Numbered from the stretch's first letter, positions 12,037 to 22,401 are shown. The stretch: DNA of 44,578 nt from Acanthamoeba castellanii str. Neff (GCF_000313135.1 NW_004457522.1:1-44578), one strand, 5' to 3'. The notes: generated by a model not told the origin, from the letters alone. Numbers and translations are program-made.

Positions 12037-12977
12037 CTAAGGAGATATACATCGGGAAGAGTTACCAGTCTGCAGCGCCGGATAGCCCTCCTCTTCGATT
12101 CTCACTCTGCCGCGAATGTAGAGATGGACCTGAAGGTCGCGTGAACAACAAGTAAGCAACTAGCTCGCCGACAGGTAAGCCGTAAGCCTCGTGGAGTTAC
12201 CTTGAGCACACCGCCATCCATGTGAGCTTTGACGTTGTCCGCATCCACGTTGTACGGCAGGAGAATGCGACGGTAGAAGCGGCCGAAGTGCCTCTCCGTC
12301 TGATGGTAGAACCCTCCCTCCTCCCTCCTCGTTTGCGGCTTCAGGGCGCTGAGCGTGAGCAGGTTGTCCTTGATCGACAGGTGTATGTCCTCCCTGTAAC
12401 CCGCATCGTTAGACACACCTCGAACCCATGATTGGCGGCAAGCAGAAGCTGTAACCTCGGAACGCCTGGCAGTTCGAACTCCACGCGCAGCCTGCCCTGC
12501 TCCTCTTCGAAGATGTCGCAGCGAGGACGCCATAAGGTATGGTCGTCGATGTTGGGGTTGTAGTAGACCCTGGCAGTGTGACATGAACATGTGGATGAGC
12601 ACTGGGCATATTAGGGGCACAAAGGAGGGAGTGCGTACTTGTCCACGTCGGGAAGGCCAGCCCACAGGGACTGATCTTTCCATTCCCTGAAGACACTGCT
12701 GTCCTTGTCGTAGGAGATGTCGGTCCTGTGCGCTATTCCGACCTCAGGCTTGCCATAGCCTCTGGCGGTTGCCATCTCACCTGAGTTTTTAGGGTGGGCG
12801 AAGAGCAGCGGTGACCAGCCAACGTGTAGCATGTACCCTGCCTGCGCTCCAGTTCATGGTAGTCAACGTCGCCGCCCAGGTCCATTTGATCAATGCCGCC
12901 TAGCAAGAGAAGAGTAAGCACAGTGGTGAATGTCGATTGTGTTGTCAGAGGAGGTTACCTCTGCCTCTCGTTGCCAT
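12037..12977 (-). CDS. Small heat-shock protein 2 (alpha-crystallin/Hsp20)
   Basis: Two upstream exons, MATRGRG then GIDQMDLGGDVDYHELERRQ, join in frame to GEMATARGYGKPEV, so the start is placed at 12977. An internal ATG at 12775 is the alternative. The core matches paralogue 1: LWRPRCDIFEEEQGRLRVEF with ELPGVPR, then EDIHLSIKDNLLTLSALKPQ, TERHFGRFYRRILLPY and VKAHMDGGVLKV. The last exon (VHLYIRGRVRIEEEGYPALQ) replaces the strand that carries the IxI motif in paralogue 1. The stop is read at 12037, but a GTAAC donor just before it leaves the end uncertain. Function is as for other small heat-shock proteins: ATP-independent holdase. Confidence 0.82.
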
Positions 12978-13218
12978 CACTGTTGCTGGTTCGTTGTGAA
13001 GAAGAAGAAGAGGGCGGTTGTGCTCTACCCGCAACGGCACTCGCTGTTCATCGAGGCGCCACTCTCACGTGTGGTAGTAGGTTGATGGTCGTCTGGCTGT
13101 CTACCAAGTTTCGCTCGGGTTGTTGAAACAAGTTCTGAAATGGTTTCGAGACGTGTTTCGTACCAGCAAAAACTCAGGTACACCCACAGAGCTCGTGCAT
13201 CCTCTCTTCTGGCAGCCA

Positions 13219-13730
13219 TGTCTTCCACACCTCCGACTGACTTCTGCACCTGCCCGTGCCACACGAACGCCAGCATCAGGCATATCATGCCCTGCTGCCG
13301 CGATTGCCCGAAATGTGGCGCTCGCATCGTAAACTCTCAATTTCAACCCCACCAAGGTATTTTGTTTCGCTCTGACCTCCACCTTGCCGCGCCTCCCTAA
13401 TCTTTCATCTTTTGCATGCGAGAACAGATGCTTGCAATGGTATCGCCCCGCATCCACGGCAGGAGCTTTACGTTGACTGAGGTCTGCTTGGAAAAAGGTG
13501 AATACACGTGTGCTTTCTTTGAGCAGGTGGAGGTGGACGGTCCGGAGGGGATGGTGGAGGGGTGGTGGAAGCGAGGTGCAGCCAAGGTAAGTCGTGCTCT
13601 CACCTGTGGTTGTGGTTCTGGTGTGCCCAAAACAAGTCGGTTTCAAGAAGTGCGCTCCGAGAACAATCGCTATTCGCCAACTTTCTATCAGACCCATTCC
13701 ACGGCGTGCTCGCCTTGGCCCTTCACCTGA
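13219..13730 (+). CDS. Small Cys-rich zinc-ribbon-like protein
   Basis: The ATG at 13219 opens a Cys/His-rich start: FCTCPCHTN, then IMPCCRDCPKCGARI. The CxxCG knuckle suggests a small zinc-binding fold. A GTAAAC donor right after that block gives an in-phase join to the exon at about 13430, which reads IHGRSFTLTEVCLEKGEYTC and EGWWKRGAAK before a strong GTAAGT donor. The 3' part is uncertain: the acceptor that keeps the frame of the next segment gives a stop at 13730, but other acceptors leave the frame open into the antisense of the next gene. If the stop is at 13730, the gene overlaps the converging ADP-ribosylglycohydrolase end by a few bases. No family is recognised. Confidence 0.5.
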
Positions 13731-15423
13731 TGCAGATCCAACGCCGCCAGTCCCCTGTAGTAGTGTCCGCGCATCCGCTGGCGTCAGGTTTGGGTCTTGT
13801 GCAAATTGTGTTGTGCGTGCAGGTACCTTGCAATGCGTATGCAGTAGTCGCGGCCGTAGTCGCCATTCTCCAGGTTGTCGTACCAGTGCTTGGGCATCCA
13901 GCTCGTCCCATGCATGGCGCCCATGATCGCCCCGACCTGGTCACCAGCCGGCTCAGCCGGCGAACAACACCAACACAGCGCGCAGGAGAAGGGAGGAGAA
14001 CGCACCATGGCAGCGGTTGTGTCGGTGTCCCCGCCGAAGCCTACCGTTCGGATGATGCAATCAGCCGGGTCCCGCCAATAGCGCGCCACTGCCGCGACAG
14101 GAAGGGGTCAGTGAGACACTTCTCTGAGATCTGGAGAGTAGCAAAGGTGGCGGTCGTTGGTCGCGCCCGTAGCGTACCGGCCCACAGCACTACGGCCATG
14201 GCGTCCACGGCCTTGATCTGGAAGTCGTCCTCCACGATTTCGTCGAACACATCAACCATGTCGTGCACCTCCTTCCCCGCAAGCACGTTATCAAGCCTGT
14301 TGGAGACGGTGATCGCCGAGGTGAGTACGCAAGGACTGGCAACTTGGAGTGTAGACGCACTTGAGCACGAGCGCCTTGATGCGCTTCTTCATGGGCAGAG
14401 TGGCGGCCGCCTTTCTCATGGTCTCCAGGTACTCCCGAGGATCGAAGCTGTCTCGCTGCTCGGCGGACATATGGGTGCACATCGCCACTGATAGCGCCTG
14501 GAGGTAGGCGCCGTCGATCGCCTGGGCGTGGACGTGGGACGAGACGATGGCCCACCGCACCGCTTCCCTCAGCTCGGCCGGCGAAGCGTTCCTGAAGGCC
14601 AGGCCGACCGGGGCTATCCTCATCGCACCTCCGTTGGCGTACGAACCGTCAGGGAACGCGATCGTGCCGGTCTTGCGGTAGTCCGCACCCTGTATCAACA
14701 TATGTCAGTCGCAGCTTGTGCGTGCGTGCGTGGCAAAACGTACGTCCTGGCCGATGGCCTTCAACACGGCCTGAGCAGTTGGCGGGTAGCCCCTCTGCGG
14801 CGGCGTGCAGAAGAACTGGTAGTAACGGAGCGCTGGCGAGAAACAACAACAAGAGAAACGGAGTGAGGGGCAAGGCGTTGCCAAGCATCATAGCAAAGAC
14901 GATGGTGCCATCAGGCTGCCAAACCTGCGTGACCAGGGTCGAGCGCTTGGTTTTCGACGAGGGAGGTGGCCAAGGCGAGAGCCGTTTGGGTGTCGTCGGT
15001 GTACATTCCATAGCGCATGCCGAGCTTACGCACGCCCATGTGCGTGGCATTGATGTAACTCAGCGCCCTGGGGCCACGAAGAACGACATTAGGTGCATAC
15101 TCCCGCAATGCAGCGGGTAAAACGTGAACGTCGACAATGCAACACACGTACCGGCCGTCTGTTTTGACGAACATCTCTCGAATCATCTCGTACGTGTATC
15201 CCTCAACGCCGGCTCCCAGCGCATCGCCCATCATGCAGCCAAGCATAGCTCCGACGCAGCGATCTGGTTGGTAATCGCCTGATCAGTGCCTCGTTCCACC
15301 ACCCAGCCACCACGCTCTCCCTTGCACAACGGCGACGCGATTACCTTCCTCGGGTGCGCCTTCATGTTGACTGATGAGGAGGTCGCCGATACGGGCGTCG
15401 AGTATGTCAGTCATGGCCTGCAT
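13723..15423 (-). CDS. ADP-ribosylglycohydrolase (ARH/DraG family)
   Basis: The first exon, from ATG 15423 (or 15414), gives TDILDARIGDLLISQHEGAP. It joins in phase to RCVGAMLGCMMGDALGAGVE, the family signature GxxxGDALG. Later come YGMYTDDTQTALALATSLVE, with the metal-binding TDDT motif, and ANGGAMRIAPVGLAFRN. The distal metal site is RTVGFGGDTDTTAAMVGAIM. All expected Asp and Thr ligands of the two metal ions are present, so the enzyme should be active. These enzymes remove ADP-ribose from Arg, Ser or other acceptors, or act on ADP-ribosyl metabolites. The acceptor specificity cannot be read. The last exon starts after a weak CAG near 13772. The start is only about 35 bp from the end of PUB gene A. 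Confidence 0.88.
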
Positions 15424-15456
15424 TCGAACCAGCACGATGCCATGCACGCGATCAGT

Positions 15457-16189
15457 TTAGTGTATTGTTGAGTTAGTGTCGAGTTGCTGTGTTTCCACAG
15501 GAGGCAGCAGGTCACCGGTACGCTGGGTTTGGACGACTGCTTGTGGCCACTCTGGCTGGCGGTCAACAGCGCCTGGTCGCTCTTGCCCTGTGTTTGCTGC
15601 TCGAACCACTCGAGCGCCTTCAGACCACCTTCATCAGGCACGCAAGAGAGAGAGACAGAGAGAAAAGCGACGTCAGCGATGAATTTGGTGGTCGTGTGTT
15701 CGTCACCTTTCCGGCGTACGTACTCTCAATGCCGTCGGCCGCGGCGTCTGGGTCGCTCAGCACCAGCCCATCGGCCGTGTCTTCGTATCCGACATACTCC
15801 AGAAACCTGCGGTCGTCCCCAGGTCAGCCCAACCCAGCGCGCTCATTGCAGGCTCCGTCTGGGAGACCGGGGGGGGGGGAATGCCTGAGTGGGGTCGCGA
15901 TGCGGAGGGCCAGCAGGTCGGCCACCTCCTGAGCAGACGAGTCCAGACGGAGGAAGGGGGCTCGTCGCGACTTGAGCAGCCCCTCGGCACCTTCGTCAGA
16001 GCACTCCTCCTTCCGCAGGGCGATGAGGATGGTCCTCAGGGCGTGCACGACGGTGGCCAGCAGCTCCCGCCCCCGCTCGGCACTGCGCTCCAGCGCTGCC
16101 GCCTCGGCCAGCTGCATGAGCAGCACCCGCATGCCGGCCTCCGTCCTGCTCACCTCCGCCACACCGGTGCCTTCACCTGTCTGTTCCAT
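15457..16189 (-). CDS. PUB-domain protein A
   Basis: The start MEQTGEGTG at 16189 leads to a helical segment (TEAGMRVLLMQLAEAAALER). The PUB/PUG core is LLATVVHALRTILIAL, FLRLDSSAQEVADLLALRIA, then RFLEYVGYEDTADGLVLSDP. This matches the PUB pattern of an initial helix, an RLxNxxF-like loop and a FLExxGFE block with a following beta strand. PUB domains usually bind the C-terminus of the AAA ATPase p97/VCP. A conserved tail block, GGLKALEWFEQQ, is shared with paralogue B (18774-19521). The end at 15457 assumes a small last intron (GTACCG donor); without it the frame continues to 15411 and would overlap the next gene start. Intron 1 appears to use a GC donor (see the feature at 15807). Confidence 0.72.
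15807..15884 (-). other. Likely GC-AG intron in PUB gene A
   Basis: Splicing CTCAG|GC at 15885/15884 to CGCAG|GTTTC at 15807/15806 keeps frame and gives RIATPLRFLEYVGY. This aligns without gap to PVPAAVKFLEAVHY in paralogue B, whose intron at the same place uses a normal GT donor. The upstream CAG|G context is strong, as is usual for GC donors. The intron contains an 11-base C run on the sense strand. Confidence 0.6.
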
Positions 16190-16247
16190 CTTTGTCTTGC
16201 TTGACCCATTCGCGGAAGGCATAAATATATATTTAAAAATAAATAAA

Positions 16248-18543
16248 TTAGAATTGCTTCTTGCCCGAGGCAAACAAGAGCCAGATGACGAGACCAAAGG
16301 AGTAGACCCCGGCGGAGATGAAGAAGACGATGCGCCATCGTTCGATGTCATGCTGGTCATCTCCCAGGATGATACCTGTCAGATAGGGACTCACAATACC
16401 CGGTATCGTCGCCACTGCGTGCGAAAAAAAGGAGCAGGGGCAGCATCAGTGCGCAGAAAGACTGTCAAAGACTTTCAAAGTGTACCAGAAGTGGGCGAGT
16501 GTGATCTTACCGCAGTTGGTCATGCCCATCAGGATGCCCGCGTAGTTGGGCGCGATGTCAAGGTGATTCACTTGGAAGCCCGAGTTGGTGAATCCCACGG
16601 CACCGCCGGCGATCGTCATCAGCGCCACTGCCAGCGGCACCGAATTTGCAAACCCGACCGCTACCAATCCGCCGCCTGCGAGCAGCAAGAGGGGTAAGCC
16701 AGCCATGCCACGCAATGAATGGGGGAATGGGAAGTAGCTCGGATTGTCTGGTGAGTGCGGCGTACCTGCGATGGTGAATCCCAGCGCCTGCCAGATCTTT
16801 CTGACTGCGGTAGTGCTCAGCCACTTGCGCTCTGAAGAAGCACACGGAGGAAAGGTGAGCAAGCGGCAAGCGGTGGTGGAATGGGGTTAGGCAAGCACCG
16901 ATGAAGAGATCGGCAACAAAACCGGAGACGATGACCACGACGGTCAGGGCGAGGTAGGGCAGCACGGCAATGAAACCCGCCTTGTGCACGTCAAAGTCGA
17001 GCACTTCTTTCATGTAGGTCGGGAGCCATGTGAGCAGCGTGTAGAACGCCTGCGCGACGAACCAGGTAAGGTCAGTCAGCCGCCTGTGAAGCTGCAGTTT
17101 CGACAAGCCGCGCGGTACCCAGTTGCCGGCGGTGTGGTTGATGAGCAGCGCCCAGAAGGGCAGGCACAGGGCCACCTTCATCCAGGGGATGTCTCTGAAC
17201 GAGAGACTGCTCGGCGGCGGCAGACTGTCGATGATGTACTTCCGCTCCTATAGGTCGCGGGGCGCAAGTCAGCACAAAAGCGCAACGTGGGGGGGGGGTC
17301 TCGGAGAGAGGGCAGCGGACCTCGGCCGAGATGCTGGGGTGATCAGCGGGAGAGCTGGACACGACCACGAGCCACAGAAGGACCCACGCAATGGTCGCAC
17401 CACCAAAGACGTAGAAGATGCTGGCCCAGCCGAGCGCACTGTCGGCCAATGCCGTGCTCGCGGGGAACGCGATCACGGTCCCTGCAGCCCACCAGACGAA
17501 CAAGAGAGTTGAGCCTCAAGCAAAGTCGAAGGGAGCGCAGAAGGGAGCGAAACGGAGTATACCCAAGTAGCAGCCAGAGTAGACAAGGGAGCCGATGCGA
17601 GAGCGTTCATGAGGTGGCGCCCATTTGGAAAGCATGGCGTGCATCGAGGGGAAGCACACGCCCTCGCCCAGGCCCACGACTATTCTCGTGGCAACGGCCA
17701 GCCCAAGGTGGATCTGCGTACACGTCGGTTAGTGGATGGCGAGCGCAGAGATAGAGACACTGACACGTTCACGGCAACACGAGACAAGGGGCAGCACCTC
17801 GGCAGCAATCGGCAACAAGAGAGTGAAAATGCCGGAGATGAACATGCCGCCCCCCAGCACCCACTTGGCACCCAGCCTCGACGCCAGCCAGCCAGCAGGC
17901 ACCTGGGACATGAAACGCATCATCGAGAGGTTGATGAGGTCTATGTCACGATCGCGAGCAGCGCGATGGTGAAAGAGAGCAACGCTGAACCTGAGGAAAG
18001 ATGTAGCCGATGAAGAACGACGCAAGGAGGAGACCCTTCTCCGACCCAGAGTAATTGAACTCCTTCTCCATGTTCACCACCGCCACACTTAGAATCGCTC
18101 TCAGCGCTGTAGATAGAGGAGCAAGACGATGCCATCAGCAAACGTGCGACAAGACTGCAGACGAAAAAGACAGAGTAACTGTAAAGGAAGGAGGAAACGG
18201 GGAAAGAGGGGGGAGCACCGTAAACGTTGATGAAGCCAAGGAACCCGAGGATGGCGAGAACATAGCGGCGAGGGACATAGGGCAAGCACGCGAAAAGGAA
18301 GCACCCCCGCTTTTGGCCAAGTCCAAGAAGGTCGGCCTTCTCCTCATCATGCCCCTTCCATTTGTCGTCTTGGATCACCAGCAGGGGAGATTGGATGGAG
18401 AGATGGGGGCGTCCGTTCGACGCAAATCGGTTGTGCACGTTCTCAAAGCTCGTGGGCCGGGGCTGGGCCTGTCCCTCATCTTGCCATCCAGCTCCATCAG
18501 TTCGAATGTCATCAACTCGGAACTGATGATTGCTTGGATGCAT
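16248..18543 (-). CDS. SLC17-type MFS anion transporter (sialin/phosphate family)
   Basis: From ATG 18543 a cytosolic arm of about 85 residues leads to RRYVLAILGFLGFINVY. This joins to ALRAILSVAVVNMEKEFNYS, the first helix and loop of the SLC17 family (compare YALRVNLSVAL). Next come KGLLLASFFIGYI, VPAGWLASRLGAKWVLGGGM with the MFS motif A-like GAKW, and RIVVGLGEGVCFPSMHAMLS. Later exons give YTLLTWLPTYMKEVL and NSGFQVNHLDIAPNYAGILM. The last exon is ERWRIVFFISAGVYSFGLVI, then a short tail ending GKKQF at 16248. About twelve membrane helices are expected. Relatives move organic anions, sialic acid or phosphate with H+ or Na+; the substrate is unknown. The gene ends 58 bp from the start of PUB gene A and sits between the two PUB paralogues. 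Confidence 0.9.
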
Positions 18544-18773
18544 CCTTTCTCTTCTCTGAGCAGATGAGAGAAAGAGGGAGCGACGTAGAGAGCGCTAGAG
18601 AGGGAGAATGAGAAACGGCAGAAGAGGATGTGAGCCGCGAGCTCAGACTTCGACTGGTGGTGGTATGGCGACGGCGGTGGTTGCGAGTTTTCCACGCCGA
18701 CACCCCAGAGGCAGGCCAAGCACGGAGAAGAAAACGAAGAAGGCGAACGAAGCTCTTCACTTGATCATCGAGA

Positions 18774-19521
18774 TCAGCTCGGCTTGCCTCCCGGAGCGGA
18801 GGTGCGTTGGTGTGGCGGGCAGCACAGAAGCGCCTGGCCGCCGCCCATCATCATGAGAGGGTTGTGGCCCAGGGTGAACTGGCCCTGTTCTTCTTGATCG
18901 GCATCAGATTCGGGACCGCCTCTGTTCTGTCGCTCGAACCACTCCAGCGCGTTCAAGCCCCCTGTGCCGCCCGAGATCTACGATGAGGCCATGATGTGGT
19001 TCGCTCACGGCGTATGCGCGCGAGAGCAGCGTTTACCTTCTACAGCGCTCTGCACTTCATCACGCTCGGGGTTGGCCAGCACCAGGTCGCCCGCCGGCGT
19101 CTTTTCATAGTGCACCGCTTCGAGAAACCTTATATCAAGTTTGGGGGGGGGTGAGCAAGAACAAAGGATGACAGGTGTTGGTTGGGCGGGTCAAGTACTT
19201 GACGGCGGCAGGGACGGGGAGGGCCAGCAGGCCGTAGGCTTCCTGCACCGCCGGACTGAGCCGAAGGAGGTCAGCCTTCGCAGCCGCCGACGCCTCCACC
19301 GTGGCTGCACTCCCAGCACCCTCAACCGGAGGGGAGGAGCGAAGGGTGGTGAGGACGGTGTGGAGGGAGGTGAGCGCCGTGCCCAGCAGCTCGAGGCCGC
19401 GGTCGGGATCGGAGACCTGGCGCGTGGCCGCGTTGGCCATTTGCATGAGCAGGAAGCGCATGCCCGCCTCCTTCCTGCTCACCTGCCGGTAGGCCGCCCC
19501 CACCTGTGGTTGCGCTGCCAT
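18774..19521 (-). CDS. PUB-domain protein B
   Basis: This is the paralogue of 15457-16189. The start MAAQPQVGAAYRQVSRKEAG at 19521 is followed by the shared helix MRFLLMQMANAATRQV and the PUB-type core (ELLGTALTSLHTVLTTLR, LLRLSPAVQEAYGLLALPVP, FLEAVHYEKTPAGDLVLANP). The first intron runs from a GTACTT donor to a TATAAG acceptor and carries a C9 tract on the sense strand. The tail exon has GGLNALEWFERQNRGG and then a Met/Gly stretch (NPLMMMGGGQ) absent from A. The stop is at 18774. A p97/VCP-binding role is inferred from the domain alone. The LNALEWFE tail block, conserved between the paralogues, may be a separate short binding motif. Confidence 0.72.
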
Positions 19522-19801
19522 CTTTATTGTGTATAAATTTGAATTTTGATTTTTGATTTTCTCTTTGGTAAAAGAAAAGAAATCTATCTTCTCTGTGTGG
19601 GACAACGGCCTTTGCTTCGTTTAGGGCCAGGAGTGGCGGGGCTTTCGTGTTAGTCAGCAATTGCTGACCTATGAGGGCGCAGTTGTGATTGTTATGAGGG
19701 GCCAGCTGATAGGCCGGAGAAGAAGGTCACCCAACTTTTCAGTGTCGAGGGCCATAAAACCAAGAGAGGTCGTTCGGCAGTACCACCTTGTCACAACAAC
19801 A

Positions 19802-20785
19802 ATGCAGCGTGCTCTTCTCTTCTTCGCCATCCTGGCCCTCACCGTGGCCTGCGCCCTCGCCCAGACCAGGCCCAAGCTCGCCACCACCTTCGAGACCCAC
19901 GGCATTGTCCAGATCAAGCACAACCACTCCGTCGTCTTCGGCGAGGGTACACGCTGCCGCCTTCTCCTTCTCCCTTTGACTGCAATCCTTTTCCCCTTTT
20001 CTTTTCATCATAACTTGATTTTGCGGCTGACGCTCACGCTGCGGACTACAGGTAGGTGGATCTTTGATTTGGAGGCCGGCAAGTCGCTCGACTGGGCTCA
20101 CTTCGGTGGCTTCGAGCACCTCGGCGTCTACGACCTCGCCAGGTTCGACCTCGTACGTCTTTCCACCCCCCCCCCGTAAAGGAAATGGAAAGAAAGCGAC
20201 AACGTCTTTCCTTCTTTTTCGTTCTTTTGTGAACACGCGAAACTCACCGGCCTCCTCGCCAACAATATTGTGGCAACGTGCAGAAGAAGAACTATTTCAT
20301 CTCCTCCGCTGACGCCAGGAAGTGCGAGGAGAAGGACCTGACCGACAAGATCCGTTCCCCCTGGGAGTGGCTCGACAAGGCTGAGGTTGTGGGCAACCTC
20401 ACCAGGAACGGCGTCCTCTTCGACCTGTGGCAGTACAAGACCGCTGGTACGCATCCAGCCTCCCTCGTCAATGCCGCTTCGATCAGGGAAAGTTTGGCTC
20501 ACCAATGGTCGAACATCGTCGTGCAGGCGTCACCCTCGAGGCTGGCGTGCCCCAGAAGAACCCCACCGAGCTGGTCTACTTCAGCCGCACTTCCGTGCGC
20601 GAGGAGGTACACACACAGCAGAATATCTTTATATTTACACCACTAGCACGAGCACTGATCATCTCACTCACATCTTTCGTTCTTTCTCTCGCGCCCAGTT
20701 CCACTTCTACGTCGAGCAGTGGAGGACCAACAAGCCCCACCAGTCGTGGTTCGAGGTCCCCCACGAGTGCAAGAAGGCCTTCTAA
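19802..20785 (+). CDS. Secreted ependymin-like protein A
   Basis: The start MQRALLFFAILALTVACALA at 19802 is a clear signal peptide, cleaved after ALA. Four introns follow, two with C-rich or pyrimidine-rich stretches. The mature part reads TTFETHGIVQIKHNHSVVFG, GRWIFDLEAGKSLDWAHF, DLARFDLQKKNYFI, a single Cys in DARKCEEKDL, and FHFYVEQW, then ends QSWFEVPHECKKAF at 20785. The order of a strand-rich core, a Tyr-x-Ile before a Cys, a mid Trp (DLWQYKTAG), a TELVYFSR strand and a final WFxxPxxC is like the ependymin/LolT-like fold. The two Cys probably pair. This fold assignment is inference. A weak ATAAAA box lies at 19754. The paralogue is at 39112-39849. Confidence 0.82.
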
Positions 20786-21032
20786 GCCCACGTGTGTGTG
20801 TGTCGTCATTAGCGTCGCGCAACCATTAAAGTCCACCTTTCGTGTTGCTGCAACAGTCGTGCTCGCTCCTTCGAGCGCCTCCCTTCTTTGCTAAAATGTG
20901 TCGACAATGACGTGGCTCGAGGGGAGGCGAGGTGAAGCCACCCGCCTGCTTCTTCTGCAACGCACACAACAACACCCAACAGAGCACAAAACACACAACA
21001 GAACACCAAGAGAGAGCTCAAAGATCCCCAGG

Positions 21033-22184
21033 ATGGAGAAGCGCATGCTGCTCGGCCTCGTGGTGGCGGTGCTCGCCTTGCTGCCCCATGCCAGGGCCAC
21101 CTTTTCATGCAACAGCAAAGGTCGCCCTTCTCCCCCCCCCCCAAACCACCTTTCTGTTTTGCGGCTCATCGCCTCCTCTTCTCTTCCTGCGTGTCTCTTC
21201 GTCCGTCTATTCTGCAGGCGACTGTGCCGAGGTGAACGACCAGACCGGGTACGACCCACGCTTCAAGTGCACCACGGACGGGAGGTACTGCACGACCAAT
21301 GGCCCCGATCCCGGTACTGCCCCCTGTCGCCTTCTACCTTTTGGTTGGGGGGGGGGCGTGGAGGCGTGAGGGTGGTTTCTGAAAGTGCTTCGCCTGCCCG
21401 CTGGTCCGCAAGCAGACGAAGGGAAGCGGCTGTCAGTGACGGGCAAGGAGCTGAAGGACAAGGCCCTGCGCATGCTCTTTGAGGTGTGGGCCGGCAACGA
21501 CTTCGCCAACGTCGACCAATTCGTCAGCTCCTCCCACGTCTTGGTACTCTCCTCCCTCTTGGCCATTTTCTCGATCGATTTGGTGGTGAAGTGTTGAACA
21601 CTTCTATACTCTGCCTGCGCGCAGACCTCCTCGCACTTGGCCCGCCCGCTGGTGGGCCATGACGGACTGAAGGACTACAACTCGCACATGCTCACTTCCT
21701 TCCTCGACTATTCGTTCATCGTGGATGACATTATCCAAGAAGGTAGCTAGCACCTCTTCTCCTCGTTGCTACCTACGTCTCATCTCTTTGCGCCCTGTCA
21801 CCTGATCCTGTACTGCCCAGGCAACAAGGTTGTTCTGCGCTTCCAGTTCTTTGGTACCCACACGGGCGACTACGAGGGCTTCCCCGCGACAGGTGATTCC
21901 CCGAAGTGCACGCACACCCAGTAAAAATGCACTTACACGCGTGGCTCACTCTGCGTGTGACTCGGTCTGTGGACCCAACCCCTCTATTCCCACCAGGCCG
22001 CTTCGTGCGGGTGCGCGACTGCGTCTGCGTGTTTGACTTCTGGAACGGCAAGATCCAGCAGACGCTGCTCGTGTGGCCACAGAGCAACCTGCTCAAGCAG
22101 CTCAGCCAGGAGCCCACCGTCGCCATCAAAGGTCCCACGACCAGCGGGGACATGGAGTCCTCACCCAAGCTCAGGGGTCCGTAA
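21033..22184 (+). CDS. Secreted SnoaL-like (NTF2-fold) protein with Cys-rich N-terminus
   Basis: The start MEKRMLLGLVVAVLALLPHA at 21033 is a signal peptide ending ARA. A small Cys-rich segment follows (FSCNSK, GDCAEVNDQTGYDP, FKCTTDGRYCTTNGPDP). The SnoaL-like domain comes next: KALRMLFEVWAGNDFANVDQ, HDGLKDYNSHMLTSFLDYSF, NKVVLRFQFFGTHTGDYEGF, PATGRFVRVRDC and FDFWNGKIQQTLLVWPQSNL. The GTHTGxxxGxPATG block and the following FxxGKI strand are the hallmark of the ester-cyclase/SnoaL group of bacteria and fungi. Exons are joined in frame with GT-AG introns; one intron has a G10 tract at 21347. The stop is at 22184. The enzymatic reaction is unknown. A Cys replaces part of the usual hydrophobic strand (RDCVCVFDF). 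Confidence 0.82.
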
Positions 22185-22401
22185 GGCTCCTTACAAAGAA
22201 CACCCAGGATGCTGGTGTCCCTCTTGTTCATCACGGTGCCCAACACAGCCGGCTGCAAAGAATGTTCATAACTTACTTCTCCGTGGAATGTGTGGAATAT
22301 TGCCGTTTCCAAAATGCAGACTTTATTTTAGTCTGGGCAAACGATTCAATTCAAGAAGGCTGGCTGGCGAGAGTATCGTAGTTGGTGGACAAAGAAATCG
22401 A

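Noticed and set aside
12978..13218. Heat-shock element between small heat-shock gene 2 and the Cys-rich gene
   Set aside because: GAA and TTC triplets occur near 13134-13150 but spacing does not fit alternating nGAAn units.
13562..14491. Long plus-strand open frame (309 codons) across the ADP-ribosylglycohydrolase
   Set aside because: It is antisense to exons with clear family motifs. Its sequence is low in structure and the frame is open because of GC-rich codon shadowing.
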